Positions 7,460-15,678 of a DNA stretch of 21,229 nucleotides are shown here, piece after piece. Positions within the stretch are counted from its first letter, which is position 1, and each line of letters starts with the position of its first letter. The stretch covers positions 1-21,229 of the forward strand of contig JBDHXV010000043.1 of NCBI GenBank assembly GCA_039810885.1, read 5' to 3'. The notes beneath the pieces were generated by a model. The model saw nothing but the letters and a program-made list of their open reading frames with translations, made no database searches and was not told where the DNA came from. Both the position numbers and the translations under genes were made by a program. Source of the DNA: BJGO01 sp039810885 (GTDB taxonomy: Bacteria; Bacteroidota; Bacteroidia; Chitinophagales; UBA10324).

Positions 7460-9997
7460 TTATGATTCGGCTTGATTATTAGAATTAGCGTTTAAATGAT
7501 TGTTCGAATCGTTGTTCTCGTCTTGAGGTGATTCCTCATCACTTTTAGGAACGACGGTTACTGCGGCTATTTCGTCATTATCTTTTAATTTGATTAATCG
7601 GACGCCCTGTGTCGCACGGCCTTGTATCGATATTTCTTTCACTTCCATTCTAATGGTAATGCCTGATTTATTTATTATCATCAGATCATTATCCTCGTTC
7701 ACTTTTTTAATTGCAATCAATTTGCCTGTTTTCTCAGTAACACTTATAGTCTTTACTCCTTTTCCTCCTCGGGCTGTAATTCGATATTCCTGTAAATCAG
7801 AACGCTTACCATAACCCTTTTCGGATACAACCATAACAGTTTGTGATTTATCGTTTTTATCTATACAAATCATGCCTACAACAACTTCTGTTTCGTTGCA
7901 ATAAACACCTTTCACTCCTTGTGCCGTGCGGCCAGTAGGGCGAACTAATTGTTCATCAAATCGAATGGCGCGACCTGAGTTAACAGCCATTAGTATTTCA
8001 CAGTTGCCATTGGTTAGTTTGACTTCAAGTAATTCATCACCTTCTTGAATAGTCATTGCATTAACACCATTCTGTCTTGGCCGGGAAAATTCTTCGAGTG
8101 TGGTCTTTTTAATAATACCTTTATTAGTACAGAATACTAAGAAGTTGTTATTGAGGAATTGTTCGTCTGTTAGATTATTTACGTTAACAACAGCCATGAC
8201 TTTATCGCCATTTTCCAAGGCAATTAAATTTTGGATGGTTCTACCCTTTGCTGTTTTTACCCCTTCAGGAACGTTGTAAACTTTGAGCCAGAAACACTTT
8301 CCGCTCTGTGTAAAGAACAAGAGATAATTATGATTTGTAGCCAAAAACAGTTGCTCAATAAAATCATCTTCACGAGCTGCGCCGCCAAGGCTACCCTTAC
8401 CTCCCCTGCCTTGAACACGATATTCGCTAAGCGGCGTGCGTTTAATATAGCCGAGGTGTGAAATTGTGATTACAACTTCTTCATCAGCAATTAAATCTTC
8501 CATGTTGATTTCTTCAGCCGTGTATTCAATCACACTACGGCGCTCGTCACCAAAGCGCTTTTGTACATCAAGCATTTCATCTTTAATAATTTGAAAACGT
8601 TTGCTTTCATCATTTAGCACTTCATTGTACCACGCTATCATTTTCATTAGTTCATCGTATTCATCTTTAATCTTATCGCGTTCAAGCCCTGTAAGGCGTT
8701 GCAAGCGCATTTCTAAAATAGCCTTAGCCTGTAGCTCTGATAAGTTAAAGCGTGTTATTAATCCTTCTCGTGCAATATCCGGAGTTTTGCTGCTTCGGAT
8801 TAATTGAATAACCTCGTCAATATTATCTAAAGCGATGAGTAAGCCGACTAAAATATGTGCTCGCTTTTCTGCTTCTGCTAATTCAAAGCGAGTGCGACGG
8901 ACAACGACTTCGTGACGAAATTCTACAAATGCCGCTATCATATCTTTCAAGTTCAACTGCTTCGGGCGACCATTGTGTAAGGCAATATTGTTTATGCCAA
9001 AAGACGTTTGTAGCAGGGTGAAGTTATAAAGTTGATTGAGTACAACAGATGCCATAGCATCTTTCTTAATTTCATAAACTACACGCATGCCTTCACGATC
9101 ACTTTCGTCACGAATTTCAGAGATACCTTCAATCTTTTTATCCTGCACCAATTCATACGTCTTCATAATCATCTGCGCCTTATTCACTAAATATGGGATT
9201 TCGGTTACGATGATTTGCTCACGACCATTGGCAAGAGTTTCTATAGTGGCTTTACCACGCAGCACAACACGTCCCCGTCCGGTGAGGAAACCTTCCTTCA
9301 CGCCTTCCATGCCGTAGATGATGCCTCCTGTAGGGAAATCGGGAGCTTTTACGTGCTTTATTAATTCATCGATTGTTATTTCATGATTATCAATATATGC
9401 AATAATGCCGTTCACCACCTCTGTTAGATTGTGTGGCATTATGTTCGTGGCAATTCCAACTGCAATGCCCGAAGAACCGTTAACCAAAAGGTTTGGAATC
9501 TTCGTAGGCATTACGGTAGGTTCTTTTAATGTATCATCAAAGTTGAGTTGGTAATCAATGGTATCTTTTTCTAAATCGGCAAGTACTTCATCAGAGATAC
9601 GTTGTAAACGTGCCTCGGTATAACGCATTGCTGCAGGGCTGTCGCCGTCTATTGATCCATAGTTACCTTGACCATCTACCAGCGGATAACGTAAACTCCA
9701 ATCCTGAGCCATACGTACCATAGTATTATATACCGATGAATCTCCGTGGGGGTGGTATTTACCCAATACTTCACCGACAATACGAGCAGACTTTTTATAA
9801 GGTTTATTCCAAGTAACACCCAACTCATGCATACCAAAGAGCACTCGGCGATGAACAGGTTTAAATCCATCTCGTACATCCGGGATGGCTCTAGATACAA
9901 TTACCGACATAGAGTAATCTATATAGGCAGATTTCATTTGGTCTTCTATATTGACCGGTATAATTCGAGGATTCGTTTCAGCTGTATTTTCAGACAT
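7460..9997 (-). CDS. gyrA: DNA gyrase subunit A
   Basis: GyrA is the DNA-breaking subunit of gyrase, which introduces negative supercoils. The 845 residues are normal for Bacteroidota. The N-terminal domain includes SVIVSRAIPDVRDGFKPVHR (31-50), the quinolone-determining region YHPHGDSSVYN (81-91) and the catalytic Tyr126 in AAMRYTEAR. A coiled-coil region follows at about 365-490. The C-terminal beta-pinwheel begins near 505 and carries the GyrA-box QGRGGKG at 529-535, which distinguishes gyrase from topoisomerase IV ParC. The tail of about 25 residues is acidic and Asn-rich (DENNDSNNHLNANSNN). The residue aligned with E. coli Asp87 is Asn91 (codon AAT), while the E. coli Ser83 equivalent, Ser87, is kept. 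It is the first gene of a two-gene operon with the TPR protein. Confidence 0.98.
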   Translation of the reverse strand: MSENTAETNPRIIPVNIEDQMKSAYIDYSMSVIVSRAIPDVRDGFKPVHRRVLFGMHELGVTWNKPYKKSARIVGEVLGKYHPHGDSSVYNTMVRMAQDWSLRYPLVDGQGNYGSIDGDSPAAMRYTEARLQRISDEVLADLEKDTIDYQLNFDDTLKEPTVMPTKIPNLLVNGSSGIAVGIATNIMPHNLTEVVNGIIAYIDNHEITIDELIKHVKAPDFPTGGIIYGMEGVKEGFLTGRGRVVLRGKATIETLANGREQIIVTEIPYLVNKAQMIMKTYELVQDKKIEGISEIRDESDREGMRVVYEIKKDAMASVVLNQLYNFTLLQTSFGINNIALHNGRPKQLNLKDMIAAFVEFRHEVVVRRTRFELAEAEKRAHILVGLLIALDNIDEVIQLIRSSKTPDIAREGLITRFNLSELQAKAILEMRLQRLTGLERDKIKDEYDELMKMIAWYNEVLNDESKRFQIIKDEMLDVQKRFGDERRSVIEYTAEEINMEDLIADEEVVITISHLGYIKRTPLSEYRVQGRGGKGSLGGAAREDDFIEQLFLATNHNYLLFFTQSGKCFWLKVYNVPEGVKTAKGRTIQNLIALENGDKVMAVVNVNNLTDEQFLNNNFLVFCTNKGIIKKTTLEEFSRPRQNGVNAMTIQEGDELLEVKLTNGNCEILMAVNSGRAIRFDEQLVRPTGRTAQGVKGVYCNETEVVVGMICIDKNDKSQTVMVVSEKGYGKRSDLQEYRITARGGKGVKTISVTEKTGKLIAIKKVNEDNDLMIINKSGITIRMEVKEISIQGRATQGVRLIKLKDNDEIAAVTVVPKSDEESPQDENNDSNNHLNANSNNQAES

Positions 9998-10137
9998 AAT
10001 TAAGTTAAATAATGAGTGTGTGAAATTACCTAAAAGTGAGCCAAGTATTGGGAAATTTTATGCTTACATAATATACATTAACAAGTCTTATAAAGGCTCC
10101 TGTGGTCCAGTTATGAGGTAGGAAGATAAAATAATAA

Positions 10138-10158
10138 AAGCCTTGTTTGAGAAGGCTT
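10138..10158 (-). terminator. Terminator after tRNA-Leu
   Basis: The stem AAGCCTT (10138-10144) pairs with AAGGCTT (10152-10158) around a 7-base loop. On the minus strand it is followed by TTTTATTATTTT. It begins 13 bp past the 3' end of tRNA-Leu and would end the dxr-rseP-tRNA transcript or a separate tRNA transcript before gyrA. Confidence 0.82.
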
Positions 10159-10171
10159 AATGTGATTTAAG

Positions 10172-10253
10172 TACCCGAGGTCGGAATCGAACCGACACTC
10201 TCGAAAGAACACGATTTTGAGTCGTGCGCGTCTACCAGTTCCGCCACTCGGGC
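10172..10253 (-). tRNA. tRNA-Leu, anticodon CAA
   Basis: On the minus strand the gene folds into a class II cloverleaf. The acceptor is GCCCGAG with CTCGGGT (G-U at 1-72) and discriminator A. The D-arm contains GGCGGAACTGGTAGACGC, typical of tRNA-Leu. The anticodon stem CACGA/TCGTG encloses loop CTCAAAA, with CAA reading UUG codons. The long variable arm (about TTCTTTCGAGAGT) marks Leu. The T-arm is GTCGG-TTCGATT-CCGAC. CCA is not encoded. It lies 48 bp downstream of rseP and is followed by an intrinsic terminator. Confidence 0.97.
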
Positions 10254-10287
10254 ATAAAAATTAAGATAGTGTCTTTTTTAGAGGCGG

Positions 10288-10295
10288 CAAATATA
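10288..10295 (-). promoter_or_regulatory. Bacteroidota -7 box TATATTTG for tRNA-Leu
   Basis: On the minus strand TATATTTG matches the Bacteroidota -7 consensus TAnnTTTG exactly. It lies 34 bp before the tRNA 5' end, inside the 48-bp gap after rseP. A matching -33 TTG at the right distance is not clear, as the region upstream is the end of rseP. It would let the tRNA be transcribed independently of dxr-rseP. Confidence 0.45.
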
Positions 10296-10301
10296 AATGA
10301 A

Positions 10302-11624
10302 TTATTTAAACAGCTTTAGAAGATCATTTCCATTAGCAAGTAACATAAGTCCAAGTAATAAAATCATCCCTGTAATCTGAGCATATTCTAAGAATTTATC
10401 GTGCGGCTTGCGGCCTGTAATCATTTCATATAGTGTAAACATGACATGGCCACCATCTAATGCCGGAATAGGTAGAAAGTTCATAAACGCAAGGGCAATA
10501 GAGAAGAATGCAGTGAAATTCCAAAAAGACAGCCAGTCCCAACTGGGCGAAAACGCTTTGCCAATGCTTATGAAACCACCTAAATGTTTATACCCTTCTG
10601 CTTCACGGTTAAAAATTAATTTAAACTGACGTATATAATTTGTAAGTGTGCTGACTGCTTTGTGGAAACCGGCAGGAAAACATGTCAGAAGCGTATAGGT
10701 TTTTGCTTCCGTTTTGAAATATTCATAAGGTGAGAGATTATATATACCAAGTATTCCACTTTCAGGTAGTGTAAGTGATGCCGTAAGTGTATCGGGTTGG
10801 CGTACATATTTTAAGGTTATGTTTTTACCTTTTCTCAAAGCTAGAGCAGCCCGAACCTCATCGTAAAATGGAGTTGACACAGAATCAATTGCAATGATTT
10901 TATCTCCCTTTTGAAGTCCTGCCGCTTTGGCTGCGGAGCCGCTTCCAAAATCATTAATTATAAATGGCATACGTTCAGAAATAAAACCTATGCCTTGCAT
11001 AGCTAATATTTTACGAATCATGCTATCCGCTACAGTTATCGTTACAGGCTCACCGTTGCGCATTACATTAATATGACGAGCATCATTAATTAATATATCT
11101 ATAATGACATCATTCAGCTTATTAATCTGATTGCCTTCTACGCTTAATATTTGATCCCCATTTCGAAATCCAACATTATACGCTAATGAATCAACTTGAA
11201 TTCCATACGTTGCATTTTTAGACGGTATATATTCTTCACCTACTGCAAGGAATATCATGGAATAGATGAACCAACCTAATATTAGATTCACAATAATCCC
11301 ACCTAACATGATAATCAGTCGCTGCCAAGCCGGCTTAGCACGAAACTCCCAAGGTTGTGCCTTTTGTTTCATTTGCTCTTTATCCATACTTTCATCAATC
11401 ATACCTGCAATTTTTACATAGCCGCCTAAAGGCAGCCAGCCTATGCCATATTCGGTATCTCCTATCTTTTTCTTATATAATGAGAACCAAGGATCAAAAA
11501 AGAGATAAAACTTTTCTACTCTGGTTTTAAATATCCGAGCAGTAATATAATGACCCAACTCATGCAAGCTTACCAAAATTGCTAAGCTTAGAAATAACTG
11601 TCCTGCTCTAATGAGAATATCCAT
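10302..11624 (-). CDS. rseP: RseP-family site-2 zinc metalloprotease (M50)
   Basis: This is an intramembrane protease of the inner membrane that in relatives cleaves anti-sigma factors or leftover signal peptides. The zinc site HELGH is at residues 21-25 in the first membrane helix (catalytic Glu22). The third zinc ligand is Asp390 in NFLPIPALDGGHVMF. The conserved GWLPLGGYVKIAGM lies at 62-75. Two PDZ domains are likely at about 140-200 and 218-288. Membrane helices fall at about 5-27, 103-128, 365-387 and 408-432. The 440 residues match the family. It follows dxr by 62 bp on the same strand, a common pairing, and precedes tRNA-Leu. The substrate is not indicated by the window. Confidence 0.96.
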   Translation of the reverse strand: MDILIRAGQLFLSLAILVSLHELGHYITARIFKTRVEKFYLFFDPWFSLYKKKIGDTEYGIGWLPLGGYVKIAGMIDESMDKEQMKQKAQPWEFRAKPAWQRLIIMLGGIIVNLILGWFIYSMIFLAVGEEYIPSKNATYGIQVDSLAYNVGFRNGDQILSVEGNQINKLNDVIIDILINDARHINVMRNGEPVTITVADSMIRKILAMQGIGFISERMPFIINDFGSGSAAKAAGLQKGDKIIAIDSVSTPFYDEVRAALALRKGKNITLKYVRQPDTLTASLTLPESGILGIYNLSPYEYFKTEAKTYTLLTCFPAGFHKAVSTLTNYIRQFKLIFNREAEGYKHLGGFISIGKAFSPSWDWLSFWNFTAFFSIALAFMNFLPIPALDGGHVMFTLYEMITGRKPHDKFLEYAQITGMILLLGLMLLANGNDLLKLFK

Positions 11625-11686
11625 CTTTAAGATTGATTAAATTAAAATGAGGAGCAAAAAAACGAAAAAAGGAGCAGTTCAGTATG

Positions 11687-12871
11687 TTACAATGAGTGCA
11701 AGCGATTTGGCTTCCATGAATTAGCATAGGCACGGCTTTGTACGTTTGTTTCTAAATAACTGTCTAAAGTACACATCGCGACAAATGAAGTTTGTTCCAA
11801 AGTATCTTCAATGAGCATCGGGATTTCGAGAAAAGAAATATCGTCCTTTAAAAAGCGCTCAACAGAAATTTCATTCGCCGCATTCAATGCACACGGCAGA
11901 TTGCCGCCTTTATTTAATGCATCAAAAGCCAGTTGCAAACAACGGAAGGTTTCGGTATCCGGCTTTTCAAAAGTGAGCGAAGGGTAGCTTGTAAAATCTA
12001 AGCGCTGAAAATTGCTTTCTATGCGATTCGGGTAGGTTAAAGCATATTGAATAGGTAATTTCATATCCGGTAAACTCAACTGTGCCTTTATAGAACCATC
12101 TATAAACTGTACCATGGAGTGAATAATGGACTGCGGATGAATGACAACCTCAATCTGATGCGGTTCGACTCCAAAAAGCCATCTGGCCTCTATGACCTCA
12201 AGCCCTTTATTCATCAATGTTGCCGAGTCGATAGTAATTTTAGTGCCCATAATCCAGTTAGGGTGTTTGAGGGCTTGTTCTTTCTTGATATGCTGCAGGT
12301 CTGCTTTCCTTTTTCCTCGAAATGGCCCACCGGATGCCGTTAGAATTATTTTCTCAACAGGATTATTCCACTCGCCAACAAGGCATTGAAAAATGGCAGA
12401 ATGTTCTGAATCAACAGGAAGAATGTTTACTTTATGTTTGAGAGCAAGTTCAGTAATCAACTCACCGGCAACTACAAGCGTCTCTTTGTTTGCCAGAGCA
12501 ATATCTTTTCCGGCTTCTATGGCTCTAATAGTCGGCAATACCCCGGCATATCCAACCATGGCCACAATTACGATATCTAATGAATCACGCTGCACTTCAG
12601 AAGCAATTGCTTCGGCTCCACACCATACTTTTATAGGTAAATGCGATATGGCGTGTTTTAATATTTCATACTTGAGAGGGTCATGGATTACTATGCTATC
12701 AGGTTGAAACAGGGCTGCTTGTTGTGCAAGCAGTTCTATATTATTTTTTGCTGTTAAAAGCACTACTTCAAACAAGTGGGGATTGGCTTCAATAACCTCT
12801 AAGGCCTGGGTTCCGATGGACCCGGTAGATCCTAAAATGGCAATGCGTTTTTTTCTGGTTTCTCGATTCAT
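11687..12871 (-). CDS. dxr: 1-deoxy-D-xylulose-5-phosphate reductoisomerase
   Basis: Dxr (IspC) converts DXP to 2-C-methyl-D-erythritol 4-phosphate with NADPH, the second step of the MEP isoprenoid pathway. The start chosen is ATG 12871, giving MNRETRKKRIAILGSTGSIG and 394 residues, the usual length. A longer frame to 12988 exists but its extra 39 residues are atypical and would run into guaA. Motifs: NADPH-binding GSTGSIGTQ at 14-22, ANKETLVVAG at 127-136, metal ligands Asp154 and Glu156 in PVDSEHSAIFQ, TASGGPFRG at 178-186, and MNKGLEVIEARWLF at 220-233 with metal ligand Glu225. It is divergent from guaA with a 73-bp shared gap, and heads the dxr-rseP-tRNA line. Confidence 0.97.
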   Translation of the reverse strand: MNRETRKKRIAILGSTGSIGTQALEVIEANPHLFEVVLLTAKNNIELLAQQAALFQPDSIVIHDPLKYEILKHAISHLPIKVWCGAEAIASEVQRDSLDIVIVAMVGYAGVLPTIRAIEAGKDIALANKETLVVAGELITELALKHKVNILPVDSEHSAIFQCLVGEWNNPVEKIILTASGGPFRGKRKADLQHIKKEQALKHPNWIMGTKITIDSATLMNKGLEVIEARWLFGVEPHQIEVVIHPQSIIHSMVQFIDGSIKAQLSLPDMKLPIQYALTYPNRIESNFQRLDFTSYPSLTFEKPDTETFRCLQLAFDALNKGGNLPCALNAANEISVERFLKDDISFLEIPMLIEDTLEQTSFVAMCTLDSYLETNVQSRAYANSWKPNRLHSL

Positions 12872-12895
12872 AAAACAACAAAGGTAAATACGTAT

Positions 12896-12926
12896 CAAAA
12901 GTAAAGGTTCAGGAAGCAGCGAGCAA
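12896..12926 (-). promoter_or_regulatory. Promoter of dxr (Bacteroidota type)
   Basis: On the minus strand a TTG (12924-12926), 20 bases of spacer and TACTTTTG (12896-12903) match the Bacteroidota -33/-7 pattern TTG...TAnnTTTG. The -7 box ends 24 bp before the dxr ATG. A second exact -7 match, TACCTTTG at 12879-12886, lies nearer the start but lacks an aligned -33 element. On the opposite strand TATTTTCG (12931-12938), one mismatch from consensus, may serve guaA, so the two promoters would abut back to back. Confidence 0.5.
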
Positions 12927-12944
12927 TTGTTATTTTCGCCACAC

Positions 12945-14483
12945 ATGCAACAAACCATACTTATTCTAGACTTCGGTTCGCAATACACTCAATTAATCGC
13001 ACGCCGGATTCGCGAACTAAATATTTATTGTGAAATAAGGCCTTTCCATCATAAGCTTGAACTTGATGAAAATATTAAAGGCATTATATTGTCTGGCAGC
13101 CCCGCCTCTGTGTATGATGCAAATCATCCTGAGATAAACCTTTTAGAAATTCTGAATCTAAAGCCCGTGCTCGGGATTTGCTATGGGGCTCAATTGATGG
13201 CCAAAAAACTTGGCGGCGATGTAACGCGTTCTAATCATCGAGAGTATGGCCGTTCTATTATACAATATTTAAAGGACGATATCTTGATGAAAGGAATGAG
13301 CCATGAATCACAAGTATGGATGTCGCATGGCGATGCTATTAATCAAATACCTGAAAGTTTTGAATTACTTGCCTCTACCCCGTCTATTCCAGTAGCAGCG
13401 ATGCGAGGTAAGGCGGAATATTACAGTCAACCTGTATATGGCTTGCAGTTTCATCCAGAAGTTACACACAGTGTTTTCGGAAAAGACTTGCTTTATAATT
13501 TTTGTGTAACAATTTGTGGGTGCAATCAATCTTGGACAGCAGATTCATATATTGAGGAAACAGTAAAACAAATAAAACAGCAAGTCGGTGATGACAACGT
13601 CGTTATGGCCTTATCGGGCGGTGTGGATAGTACCGTGGCGGCAATGCTTATTCATAGAGCTATTGGAAAAAATCTCTATTGCATTTTTGTTGATAATGGT
13701 CTTTTACGCAAGAATGAGTTTAAACAGGTTCTCGACAGCTACAAGTACTTAGGGTTGAATATAAAAGGAATAGATGCGAAACAACAGTTTTATAAAGCAT
13801 TAAATGGAATCACTGAGCCCGAGCTAAAACGAAAAACCATAGGTCGTTTATTTATTGAAATCTTTGATCACGAAGCGCATTTAATTAAGGGGGTAAAATG
13901 GCTTGGACAAGGAACAATATACCCTGACGTAATTGAGTCCATTTCAGTACATGGACCATCCGTAACGATAAAATCGCACCACAACGTAGGTGGCTTGCCG
14001 GATACCATGAAACTAAAAGTTCTTGAACCGCTTCGTCTTCTTTTTAAAGATGAAGTTCGCAAAGTCGGTCAAGCTTTAAATATTAATGAGAACATCCTTA
14101 ACCGACATCCATTCCCCGGACCGGGTTTGGGTATTCGAATACTTGGAGATATTACAGAACATAAGGTTAAACTATTACAGGAGGCAGATGCTATATTTAT
14201 TTCTCTACTGCAATCAGAAGGTTGGTATGATAAGATATGGCAAGCAGGTGTTATTTTATTACCGGTGCAAAGTGTCGGTGTTATGGGAGATGAACGGACT
14301 TATGAGCAAGTAGCAGCACTCAGAGCTGTTGAATCTATCGACGGTATGACAGCAGATTGGAGTCATATCCCCTACTCACTTTTGGCAAGAATTTCGAATG
14401 AGATAATAAATAAAGTAAAAGGTATCAATCGCGTAGTATATGATATTAGCTCTAAACCACCTGCAACAATTGAATGGGAATAA
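12945..14483 (+). CDS. guaA: GMP synthase (glutamine-hydrolysing)
   Basis: GuaA aminates XMP to GMP using glutamine and ATP. The start is ATG 12945, giving MQQTILILDFGSQYTQLIAR and 512 residues; an upstream in-frame TTG at 12927 would add six atypical residues. The class I glutamine amidotransferase domain (about 1-190) carries the triad Cys79 in GICYGAQ, His170 and Glu172 in QFHPEVTHS. The ATP-pyrophosphatase domain follows, with P-loop SGGVDS at 224-229 and FVDNGLLRKNE downstream. The C-terminal dimerisation domain contains RHPFPGPGLGIRILG and ends with PPATIEWE, the canonical GuaA terminus. It is divergent from dxr and followed after one base by a periplasmic-binding-like gene, so translation of the two may be coupled. 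Confidence 0.98.
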   Translation: MQQTILILDFGSQYTQLIARRIRELNIYCEIRPFHHKLELDENIKGIILSGSPASVYDANHPEINLLEILNLKPVLGICYGAQLMAKKLGGDVTRSNHREYGRSIIQYLKDDILMKGMSHESQVWMSHGDAINQIPESFELLASTPSIPVAAMRGKAEYYSQPVYGLQFHPEVTHSVFGKDLLYNFCVTICGCNQSWTADSYIEETVKQIKQQVGDDNVVMALSGGVDSTVAAMLIHRAIGKNLYCIFVDNGLLRKNEFKQVLDSYKYLGLNIKGIDAKQQFYKALNGITEPELKRKTIGRLFIEIFDHEAHLIKGVKWLGQGTIYPDVIESISVHGPSVTIKSHHNVGGLPDTMKLKVLEPLRLLFKDEVRKVGQALNINENILNRHPFPGPGLGIRILGDITEHKVKLLQEADAIFISLLQSEGWYDKIWQAGVILLPVQSVGVMGDERTYEQVAALRAVESIDGMTADWSHIPYSLLARISNEIINKVKGINRVVYDISSKPPATIEWE

Positions 14484-14484
14484 G

Positions 14485-15678
14485 ATGAAAAAAACGCTCC
14501 GACTTCTGTTCTTGTTTGTAGCATGTCAAATCAATTTCACCTCAACGAATGCGTATGCAAGAACAACAAGTCAAAAGCCCATTCACGTCGCTTTTTTACT
14601 TCCTTTCAATACAGCGAGACTATCTTATGATACGCTCGGCAGCTTAATTGGAAAGTTGCCTGCTTCAACACAAATGGCTATTCAATATTATCGTGGAGCT
14701 TTACTTGCCCTCGATAGCTTGTCCAATGACGGATTTCAAATTGTTTCTCACTTTTACGACACACAAGGCGATACGAGCATTGTAAGAGATATTTTATTTA
14801 ATAGAATTGAAATGTTGAGCATGCAACTTATCATTGGTCCATTTTATATAGATGAATTACGGATAGCCAATCGCTTTAGTGAACGATTTAAGGTACCTGT
14901 AATTTCACCCTATGCCACAACAACAAGTTTTATTCAAACTAACCCCTTTTATATTTTATCCAAGCCGTCGTTGCCTACACATTGTAAAACTATGTTTGAA
15001 TATGCAATTAATAAGTATAATCCATCTAAGCTAATCTTCTTATATACCAGTACCGAGCAGGATAAAAACTATTATACCCTTTTTGAAAATGCATGGAAAG
15101 AATCCGCAATTCAGCCAAAGTTATATGCACTCACGGATAGCACTAAAATAACCTATAAGAATGTTGACACCTATTTGCAATCAGGGGTTACAAATGTTGT
15201 CATTATACCCTCCACCAATGAAACATTTATAAGTAACATGACAGCACATTTAGACTCGTTAGTCTCTATATATAATATAGTAATCGTCGGTATGCCTCAA
15301 TGGCGTGAGTCACAAACATTGAAAGTAAATCAATTGAGTAGGCTTAATTGTATTCTTAGCCATTATACTCGTTTGAATAAATCGGGTGATTTTTATAAAA
15401 GGGTTGCAACGCAATACACTAATTTGTATGGTTCGACATTTAGCGATTACAGCATTGACGGGTATAATGACACTTATTACTTTGTTAAAACGTTTGCTAG
15501 TAACTCCTATCACATAGACTATTCTTTCCCTGAAGAATCCGTATTAGGAAAAAATATTGTGATTAAGCCAAAGTATAAAACCTCAAACGAGTCGGAGAAT
15601 AAAGTCGCAGCTTACTATGAAGATATAGAAGTAAAACTTATGCAATATCATAACGGCAGGTTAGAAGATATTCCCTAA
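14485..15678 (+). CDS. Periplasmic-binding-fold (type 1) protein, exported
   Basis: This appears to be a periplasmic binding protein type 1 fold, like the substrate-binding part of branched-chain amino-acid ABC systems, but no ABC permease or ATPase is nearby. The start chosen is ATG 14485, one base after the guaA stop; a frame opening inside guaA at 14440 is less likely because MKKTLRLLFLFVACQINFTS is the signal peptide, cleaved around AYA at 23-25. Mature-protein features are IHVAFLLPFN (33-42), YRGALLALDSL (69-79), IIGPFYIDELRIANRF (116-131), VPVISPYATT (137-146) and a late YSIDGYNDTYYFVKTF. Total 397 residues. Related Bacteroidota proteins beside guaA can, as I recall, carry an N-terminal LysM domain; none is seen here. 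A ligand or sensing role is not established. Its stop overlaps that of the convergent PorP gene. Confidence 0.8.
   Translation: MKKTLRLLFLFVACQINFTSTNAYARTTSQKPIHVAFLLPFNTARLSYDTLGSLIGKLPASTQMAIQYYRGALLALDSLSNDGFQIVSHFYDTQGDTSIVRDILFNRIEMLSMQLIIGPFYIDELRIANRFSERFKVPVISPYATTTSFIQTNPFYILSKPSLPTHCKTMFEYAINKYNPSKLIFLYTSTEQDKNYYTLFENAWKESAIQPKLYALTDSTKITYKNVDTYLQSGVTNVVIIPSTNETFISNMTAHLDSLVSIYNIVIVGMPQWRESQTLKVNQLSRLNCILSHYTRLNKSGDFYKRVATQYTNLYGSTFSDYSIDGYNDTYYFVKTFASNSYHIDYSFPEESVLGKNIVIKPKYKTSNESENKVAAYYEDIEVKLMQYHNGRLEDIP

Noticed and set aside
12927..12944. Upstream TTG start for guaA
   Set aside because: It adds six atypical residues; ATG 12945 gives the canonical MQQTILILDFGSQ start.
12872..12988. 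Longer dxr frame with 39 extra N-terminal residues
   Set aside because: The extension is Cys-rich and unlike Dxr, overlaps the guaA start, and covers the likely promoters; ATG 12871 gives the standard N-terminus.
14440..14484. Start of the binding-protein gene inside guaA
   Set aside because: The signal peptide begins at ATG 14485; the 15 extra residues would spoil the export signal.
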